From JAFGOG01 sp034429215 (GTDB taxonomy: Bacteria; Chloroflexota; Anaerolineae; JAAYZQ01), in assembly GCA_034429215.1 (NCBI GenBank), contig DAOUGI010000103.1:1-64000 (forward strand): a DNA stretch of 64,000 nt, given 5' to 3'. Below are positions 58,768 to 64,000 of the stretch, in pieces. How positions within the stretch are numbered: the first letter of the stretch is position 1; every line of letters begins with the position of its first letter. Under the pieces are notes generated by a model. That model was not told the origin of the DNA and did no database searches. It was given only the letters and a program-made list of their open reading frames with translations. A program made the translations under genes and the position numbers.

Positions 58768-59877
58768 CTACAGGTCGTACTCCACCCCGGTCTGAGTGGC
58801 GATCTGCTTCAGGCTGTCGACAACCTTGGCTTCCAGCGGGATGCCCTCCTCCATGCGCTTGCCGGTCTGCTCGAACTCTTTTTCGCCGTGGACATAGATC
58901 CGCGACGCGCCAGACGCCAGCCGGCCCCCTTTCAGGCGCCGGATCAGGTCGTCCATGTCGGCCTTGAACTGCTCGGCCGGGCGAAAGGCGTCGAGCCGCC
59001 AGGCGCCAAAGAAATGGCCGAGGTTGGCCGGCAGCGGCTTGCCGTCGGCGCCCTTGGGATAGACCGAGTTGAGATAGGCCGCGCCCGGCAGCACCGCCGA
59101 CAGGATCTCCACCAGCATGCCCATGCCATAGCCCTTGTAGCCGCTAAACTCCTCGCCGGCGCCGCCCAGCGGCAGCAGCCCGCCGCCAGCCCGCTTGGTA
59201 AAGTTGTCCAGCACCCGGCTGGCGTCGGTGGTGGGGATGCCCAGCTCGTCGGTGGCCCAGCCCAAGGGCAGCTCTTTCGCCTTGCGGTTGTACACCTCCA
59301 GCTTGCCGCGCGGCACGGTGCTGGTGGCCATGTCCAGCACAAAGGGCTGCTCCTGGCCGGCAGGCACCGCCAGGGCCAGGGGGTTGGTGCCGTACATCGC
59401 ATCGCGGCTAAAGGTGGGCACCACCAGCACGTCGGCGTTGGTGGTGGAAAAGCCGATCATGTCGTGATCCAGCGCCATCATGGCGTAATAGCCGGCGATG
59501 CCATAGTGGTTGCTGTTGCGCACCGCGGCAAAGCCACAGCCATACTGCCCGGCCTTTTCGATCGCCAGCTGCATCGCCCGGTGGCTGACCGGCTGGCCCA
59601 GCCCGGCCATGGCGTCGAGGGTGATCGTCGTCGGCGTTTCGACCACCACCTTGGCCTGGGCGTCGGCCACCATGACGCCGCTCTGCAGGCCGCTCACATA
59701 GCGCGCCAGCCTGGCTACGCCGTGCGAGTCGATCCCGCGCAGATTGGCGTGGACCAACACGTCGGCGGTGACGCGGGCGTCGTCGTGGGACACACCCACC
59801 TTTTCAAACACGCGGGCACAGAAATCGAGCAGGGCCCTTGCCTGGACCGTGCTTCCTGTCGAGACAGTATCTGCCAT
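58768..59877 (-). CDS. Ldh2-family malate/lactate/sulfolactate dehydrogenase
   Basis: A 369-aa NAD(P)-dependent 2-hydroxyacid dehydrogenase of the type II malate/L-lactate/ureidoglycolate family, unrelated in fold to classical MDH. Marks: RGIDSHGVARLARYV, VRNSNHYGIAGYY, MYGTNPLALAVPAG, FSGYKGYGMGMLVEILSAVL. In an operon that could yield oxaloacetate it may be the malate dehydrogenase, but lactate or sulfolactate cannot be excluded. It is the first gene of the run; TAGGAGG precedes the ATG at 59877. Confidence 0.88.
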   Translation of the reverse strand: MADTVSTGSTVQARALLDFCARVFEKVGVSHDDARVTADVLVHANLRGIDSHGVARLARYVSGLQSGVMVADAQAKVVVETPTTITLDAMAGLGQPVSHRAMQLAIEKAGQYGCGFAAVRNSNHYGIAGYYAMMALDHDMIGFSTTNADVLVVPTFSRDAMYGTNPLALAVPAGQEQPFVLDMATSTVPRGKLEVYNRKAKELPLGWATDELGIPTTDASRVLDNFTKRAGGGLLPLGGAGEEFSGYKGYGMGMLVEILSAVLPGAAYLNSVYPKGADGKPLPANLGHFFGAWRLDAFRPAEQFKADMDDLIRRLKGGRLASGASRIYVHGEKEFEQTGKRMEEGIPLEAKVVDSLKQIATQTGVEYDL

Positions 59878-59923
59878 TGTCCATAGCCTCCTACCGGTGA
59901 TGGGTATCGATCGCAAAATCAGC

Positions 59924-59958
59924 GATGCCAGGGCTGGTCGAGGCGCAACCCTGGCATC
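59924..59958. promoter_or_regulatory. Hairpin upstream of the Ldh2 operon
   Basis: Ten-bp arms GATGCCAGGG/CCCTGGCATC, 15-base loop, in the 153-base gap before the operon. It shares its stem with the hairpin at 21167-21200. Confidence 0.5.
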
Positions 59959-60030
59959 TGGCTAACATGTAAGATCACCAACTGGCCGCATTGCCTGGCT
60001 GGTCAACCGAAAACGGCTCTCTGATAGCGG

Positions 60031-60705
60031 TCAAGGCCGGCGGAACCGTTCCTCCAGTTCCTCCAGCATGGCTGCCGCTTCGACAAGCTTGTCCAATGGG
60101 TTGTCGTCGCCCCGGAAATAGCGATAGTCACAGGGCATAATGTCCAACGCCTGGATCAGGTCGTTGTGATAGGCCCGCACTGTCGAAGGGCTGACGCCGT
60201 ACAGGTCCGAAATCTCACGCTGGGATAGCTCGTGAAAGTTGACCTTGCGTACAGTATAGTCGAGGGCCGCGGACCACGTCTCGGCCTTGCGGATGACCAG
60301 CGGCCGGCGCCCAATGCAAATGCGGTATTCGAGCCACATCTGCACCGCCGCGCCGACGATCTCCAGGGGCAGCCCCTTGCGGGTCATCTGCTGGGTCATC
60401 AGCGTTTCGACTTCGTCCATCCCCTGGGCAAAGAGCCGCTCGAAACGCTCCGCCAGCTCCTTGTCCGGCTCGAAGCGGATAAAGTGAGCCAGCGATCGCT
60501 TGGCCGCGTCATAGTCGCCGCAGCGCGCCAGCGCCCGGGCCAGGTTGAGGTGAAAGTCAGGCTCGTCGGGAACGAGCCGGATCGCCTCACCAAACGACTC
60601 GACGGCCTCGTCGATCTCCCAACGCTCGTACTGCTGAAGGCCTAGCGCGTTCGCTTTCCGCGCCTTCTGAAGCATCGCTGAAGGAATGGCCTGCCTTTGT
60701 GTCAT
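60031..60705 (-). CDS. TPR protein with C-terminal helix-turn-helix
   Basis: A 224-aa protein. Residues 15-90 form TPR-like pairs (GLQQYERWEIDEAVESFGEAIRLVP, NLARALARCGDYDAAKRSLAHFI). A mid-section (LPLEIVGAAVQMWLEYR) follows, then an HTH of sigma-region-4 or LuxR type (LSQREISDLYGVSPSTVRAYHNDLI). It may be a transcription regulator with a protein-binding N-terminus. I do not recognise the family. It has its own TTGTCA-17-TATAAT promoter. Confidence 0.65.
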   Translation of the reverse strand: MTQRQAIPSAMLQKARKANALGLQQYERWEIDEAVESFGEAIRLVPDEPDFHLNLARALARCGDYDAAKRSLAHFIRFEPDKELAERFERLFAQGMDEVETLMTQQMTRKGLPLEIVGAAVQMWLEYRICIGRRPLVIRKAETWSAALDYTVRKVNFHELSQREISDLYGVSPSTVRAYHNDLIQALDIMPCDYRYFRGDDNPLDKLVEAAAMLEELEERFRRP

Positions 60706-60788
60706 GGTCTACTCTCCAGACGTTGGCCTGATTCTCCTACACAATCATACCGGCCGCGAGCAGCCCTGCATCTCTGCTGTGGATCACC

Positions 60789-60817
60789 ATTATAGCAGCG
60801 TGTGCCAGACTTGACAA
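60789..60817 (-). promoter_or_regulatory. Promoter of the TPR/HTH gene
   Basis: TTGTCA (60812-60817) and TATAAT (60789-60794), 17 bases apart on the minus strand. Confidence 0.7.
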
Positions 60818-60824
60818 TTCTGGC

Positions 60825-61724
60825 TCAAGTGCTGGCAGTCGCCGGCGCCCCTTCGCCCCGTTCTATCTCCAGAACGCTCTTGAGAGCAGCAATCGCCACC
60901 TCCAGCATCGACTCATCCGGCTGCCGGGTCGTCAGGCGCTGTAGGGCCAGGTTGGGCGCGGCCAGGATCTTTACGATCCGGCTGTGCCGGTAGCGGTTCG
61001 TGAGCTTGATATACTCGTAGGCAATGCCGGCCACGACCGGGATCAGGACGATCCGCGACAGGATGCGCCACACCATCGGCGGCCGGCCAAACAGGGCAAA
61101 GATCAGGATCGAGATGACCATCACCGACAGCAGAAACGCCGTGCCGCATCGATAGTGGGCCGTGGAGCAGCGGGCCACGTTTTCAGGCGTCAGCTCCAGG
61201 CCCGCTTCGTAGGCATTGACCGTCTTGTGCTCGGCGCCGTGATAAGCGAACACGCGGCGGATCTCGGGCATGCGGCCAATGGCCCACACATAGACCAGAA
61301 AAACGGCCAGCCGGATTATCCCTTCGACGACGTTGCTCAGAAAAGAGGATTCGATGTACCGGTCCACCAGCCCCACCAGCAGCAGTGGAATGACAAAGAA
61401 CAGCCCGACCCCGAATATCAGCGACACGGCTAGAGTGCCCCAGGCCACGGGGCCGTTAAACTTGACCTCCTCCTCTTCGCTGAGGGCAACCTCAGCCGAG
61501 TAGAACAGGGTGCGGATGCCCAACACCAGCGTATCCCACAGGCTGGTCAACGCCCGCAAAAAGGGCACCTTGCTCACCCAGCTCGCATAGATCCTGGGAT
61601 CGAGCATCTCGGTGTGGATCGCAATCTCGCCGTCGGGCCGGCGCACGGCCACTGCCAACGCCTTTGAGCCGCGCATCATGACCCCTTCCATGACCGCCTG
61701 GCCGCCATAGTTGAATTCAGCCAC
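60825..61724 (-). CDS. yqhQ: DUF1385 membrane protein YqhQ
   Basis: A 299-aa protein of the DUF1385 family: N-terminal FNYGGQAVMEGVMMRGSKALAVAVRRPDG, several TM helices, and the conserved FAYHGAEHKTVNAYEAG followed by the CSTAHYRCGTAFLL block. The function is unknown; the family is widespread in Gram-positive-type and deep lineages. Translation starts at a GTG. The intergenic 61725-61936 holds a GCCCGCC/GGGCGGGC hairpin and the promoter of the CYTH gene. Confidence 0.9.
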   Translation of the reverse strand: MAEFNYGGQAVMEGVMMRGSKALAVAVRRPDGEIAIHTEMLDPRIYASWVSKVPFLRALTSLWDTLVLGIRTLFYSAEVALSEEEEVKFNGPVAWGTLAVSLIFGVGLFFVIPLLLVGLVDRYIESSFLSNVVEGIIRLAVFLVYVWAIGRMPEIRRVFAYHGAEHKTVNAYEAGLELTPENVARCSTAHYRCGTAFLLSVMVISILIFALFGRPPMVWRILSRIVLIPVVAGIAYEYIKLTNRYRHSRIVKILAAPNLALQRLTTRQPDESMLEVAIAALKSVLEIERGEGAPATAST

Positions 61725-61862
61725 TTGTTTGTCTCTCGTTTCTATCTGAATAGCCGCCCGCCGGGGCGGGCAACTGGCAGCATTGTATCACAGGTGACAG
61801 CGCAAACCAAAACGGAGCGGCGCGGCGACGGCCTGGTCTGCTGCCTGACAATCAAACCGTCG

Positions 61863-61891
61863 TTGCACTAAACCGGAAGGTGTGGTATACT
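61863..61891 (+). promoter_or_regulatory. Promoter of the CYTH-CHAD gene
   Basis: TTGCAC (61863-61868), 17 bases, TATACT (61886-61891). Confidence 0.7.
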
Positions 61892-61936
61892 ATAGCCCGG
61901 ATTTGACGGCAGATAGCCACCCAACAGGAGGGGTCC

Positions 61937-63865
61937 TTGGAAATCGAGGCCAAGTACAGCATCCCCGACGAGCAGACGTTCCGGCGCCTGCAGGAAACGC
62001 CGGCGCTGGCCGGCTTTTGCCTGGGCCAGGCAACCACGCTCGACCTGCACGACACCTACCTGGACACGCCCGACCGGGCCATCTTGGCCGGGGGATATGC
62101 CTGCCGGCTGCGGCGGGAAGGCGACCGGTACCTGGCCACTCTCAAGGGATTGGGAGGTGTGACGAACAACATCCACCACCGTGACGAGCTTGAAACCGAG
62201 CTGCCGGGACCGCTGTTACCCCACGACTGGCCACCCGGGGCAGCCCGTGACCTGGCCCTGCGACTGGCCGGCGAGCGACCGCTGAACACCCTCTTTACCA
62301 TCGAACAGACCCGCCATTCGCGTCCCATGTGCCAGGGCGACCGCCCAGTGGCCCAACTGGCCCTGGACCGCGTGCACGTTCATGCGGGCGCTCCCTCCGG
62401 ATCGCCGGCCGTCTACCTGGAATTGGAGGCAGAGCTCCTACCAGATGGCCGTGAAGAGGATCTGGCGGCGCTGGACGTCGAGCTTGAGGTCTTGGGCCTG
62501 TCCCCCGAAAGCCGGTCCAAGTTCGAGCGGTTCCTGTCCCTGTTCGACGGACCAAAGGCAGTCGGGGAGCAATCACCTCACCTGACGCCCGCCGAGCGGT
62601 CTGTTGTGAATCAGTTAGCCCACAGCCAAGAGGTGATCGCCCGCCGGGCCCGCCTGCTCTTAGCCTGGGATAGCGGCGCGGCGCGCGCTGAGCTGCTGGC
62701 CCAGTCGGGGCTGTCGGCTCGCCAGGCCCGCTTTTGGCTGAACGCCTTTCGCCGGCAGCGGTTGGAGATCTTTCCCCAGCACGCGTTAGAGAGCCTGCCG
62801 CCGCCGTCACCCCCTGAAGAAGCGGCGCCGGCCGTCTGGCACATCGCGCTTGCCAAAGAGCCTGTCGCGCCGCCTCCGCCCATCGAGCTGATCAAAACAC
62901 CCGGCATCGAGCCCGACGATGCGATGAGTGAGGCCGGCCGCAAGACCTTCCGGTTCCACTTTCGCCGGATGCTCTACAACGAGCCCGGCACGCGCCTGGG
63001 ACAGGACCCCGAGGCCCTGCACGACATGCGCGTCGCCACGCGGCGGATGCGGGCTGCGTTCCGCATCTTTGGCAGTTACTATGACGAGTCGGCCGCCCTG
63101 TACGAGAAGGGCCTGAAGCGGACCGGCGGCATGCTAGGAGCGGTGCGCGACCTGGACGTGTTTCGCCAAAAAATCCTGGACTATCGCGACGCGCTGCCCG
63201 AAGCGCGGCAAGGCGGCCTGGACCCACTGCTGGCCGTTCTGGAGGCGCGGCGTGAAGCGGCCCGCCAGGAGATGATCGATTATCTGGATGGAAAAAAGTA
63301 TGCCCGCGTCAGGGAGCGTTTCGGCGAGTTTGTAGAAACAGAAGGTCTGGGCAGCCTGCCCATAACCCAGGACGGCGAGCCGCAGCCCTACCGGGTGCGC
63401 CACATCGCGCCCGTGGCCATCTACGAACGGCTGGCGGCGGTGCGCGCTTACGACGAGTGGGTGGCGGTTCCCAACCCGCCGGTCACCCGGCTACATGCGC
63501 TGCGCATTGCCTGCAAGCGGCTGCGCTACTCCCTCGAGTTCTTTCGCGAGGTGCTGGGGCCAGAGACCAAGGGCCTCATCAACCAGGTGGTAGAGATGCA
63601 GGATCATCTGGGTGAGCTGCAGGACGCCGTCGTGGCCAGCGGCATCCTGCGCGATTTTTTGGTGTGGGGCACGTGGGGTCACGAGACCGCCGCCCAAAGC
63701 CTGTCTGACCTGTCCACACCGGTGATCGCGCCTGGGGTGGCAGCCTACCTGGCCGTCAAACAGGCTGAGCTTCAGCACCTGCTGGATACCTTTCCGCCCC
63801 TGTGGCAGCAATTCCACGGCGGCGGGCTCAGCCGGGCCGTGGCAGCGGCGATATCTGTGCTATGA
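61937..63865 (+). CDS. CYTH-HTH-CHAD fusion protein
   Basis: A 642-aa protein starting at TTG with AGGAGGGG just upstream. Residues 1-200 are a CYTH triphosphate tunnel domain (EIEAKYSI gives the ExExK motif; YLATLKGLGG). Residues about 215-285 look like a helix-turn-helix of the Homeodomain-like kind (RARLLLAWDSGAARAELLAQSGLSARQARFWLNAF). Residues 330-640 are a CHAD domain with its basic helices (LHDMRVATRRMRAAFRIF, LHALRIACKRLRYSLEFF). CYTH domains hydrolyse or bind triphosphates, and CHAD binds polyphosphate; ppk1 is elsewhere in the window. The inserted HTH is unusual. Confidence 0.88.
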   Translation: MEIEAKYSIPDEQTFRRLQETPALAGFCLGQATTLDLHDTYLDTPDRAILAGGYACRLRREGDRYLATLKGLGGVTNNIHHRDELETELPGPLLPHDWPPGAARDLALRLAGERPLNTLFTIEQTRHSRPMCQGDRPVAQLALDRVHVHAGAPSGSPAVYLELEAELLPDGREEDLAALDVELEVLGLSPESRSKFERFLSLFDGPKAVGEQSPHLTPAERSVVNQLAHSQEVIARRARLLLAWDSGAARAELLAQSGLSARQARFWLNAFRRQRLEIFPQHALESLPPPSPPEEAAPAVWHIALAKEPVAPPPPIELIKTPGIEPDDAMSEAGRKTFRFHFRRMLYNEPGTRLGQDPEALHDMRVATRRMRAAFRIFGSYYDESAALYEKGLKRTGGMLGAVRDLDVFRQKILDYRDALPEARQGGLDPLLAVLEARREAARQEMIDYLDGKKYARVRERFGEFVETEGLGSLPITQDGEPQPYRVRHIAPVAIYERLAAVRAYDEWVAVPNPPVTRLHALRIACKRLRYSLEFFREVLGPETKGLINQVVEMQDHLGELQDAVVASGILRDFLVWGTWGHETAAQSLSDLSTPVIAPGVAAYLAVKQAELQHLLDTFPPLWQQFHGGGLSRAVAAAISVL

Positions 63866-63921
63866 GAAGTAAAGGCAGCTTCAAAGCTCAAGGCGACGAG
63901 ACAATAAAAGAGGAGGCCAAT

Positions 63922-64000
63922 ATGGGAGCCAAGAATAAGGGCAAGGAAAAGCTCAAGAAAAAACCAAAGAAGGACAAGAAAAAAGTAGACAAGGTCAACC
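63922..64000 (+). CDS. Lysine-rich small protein (runs off window)
   Basis: The frame beginning ATG at 63922, with an ideal AGGAGG seven bases upstream, encodes MGAKNKGKEKLKKKPKKD and continues Lys-rich to the window edge. About half the residues are lysine. It follows the CHAD gene by 56 bases in the same direction. A polyanion-binding role (DNA or polyphosphate) is a guess. An upstream in-frame ATG at 63863 lacks a ribosome site. Confidence 0.6.
   Translation, partial: MGAKNKGKEKLKKKPKKDKKKVDKVN

Overview
The window is high-GC bacterial chromosome with no phage, transposon or CRISPR array. The gene set suggests a heterotrophic member of the Chloroflexota (Anaerolineae-like). The pointers are large single-TM secreted proteins with Pro/Thr linkers, a secreted clostripain-like protease, a TtuA/TtuB tRNA-thiolation pair, a free-standing bS22-type mini ribosomal protein and class II aldolase microcompartment genes. 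This assignment is inference; no rRNA is present. Most promoters I can place read TTGCNN, 17 bp, TATAAT-like.

Layout. 1-9.9 kb: recA 5' end (minus), a YprB-like nuclease (minus), ppk1 plus a metallophosphoesterase (plus), metG behind an attenuator-like leader (plus), then lpdA, a half-size UPF0016 transporter and an MBL hydrolase (minus). 10-12.6 kb: ZIP transporter and CPA2 antiporter (minus operon). 12.7-22.6 kb, plus strand: a possibly leaderless SPASM radical SAM gene, then a compact operon with an AttH/CrtC-like protein, a PduS-like Fe-S flavoprotein, an unrecognised 168-aa protein, a receiver/ParA-like protein, a PduT-like shell protein, two BMC vertex proteins, a class II aldolase, RmlA and bS22, followed by a B12-binding radical SAM gene. 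22.7-36.4 kb: surface and secreted proteins (tandem 5'-nucleotidase, clostripain-like protease, two-domain glycosidase-like protein), an MBL hydrolase, tRNA-Val(CAC) and a sensor kinase. 37.1-38.3 kb: ttuB-ttuA (minus).

38.4-46.9 kb is one minus-strand unit, larA-glcF-glcD-pckA-malic enzyme: lactate racemisation, lactate/glycolate oxidation and the C3/C4 node. The malic enzyme is an 848-aa tandem fusion whose halves have lost different catalytic motifs. 46.9-59.9 kb is a long minus-strand run containing an Ldh2-family dehydrogenase, a SucC-like ligase with a C-terminal 2[4Fe-4S] domain, a SucD-like subunit, a 262-aa citryl-CoA-lyase-sized citrate synthase homologue and a LeuC/LeuD-type hydro-lyase, together with a phosphatase, nitrilase, HD protein, Nudix, GH4, aldo/keto reductase, ArfB and YqeK-like genes. 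60-64 kb: a TPR/HTH protein, YqhQ (DUF1385), a CYTH-HTH-CHAD fusion and the start of a Lys-rich small protein.

How they may work together (inference): the BMC aldolase would release lactaldehyde from a deoxysugar phosphate; lactate formed from it could be racemised by LarA and oxidised by GlcDF to pyruvate; malic enzyme and PEPCK distribute C3/C4 acids. The SucCD-like ligase, citryl-CoA-lyase homologue and LeuCD-like hydro-lyase look like a two-step citrate (or related hydroxyacid) cleavage module. The strongest candidates for new biology are the BMC locus with its receiver/ParA-like protein, the complementary tandem malic enzyme, and the ferredoxin-tailed acyl-CoA ligase operon.
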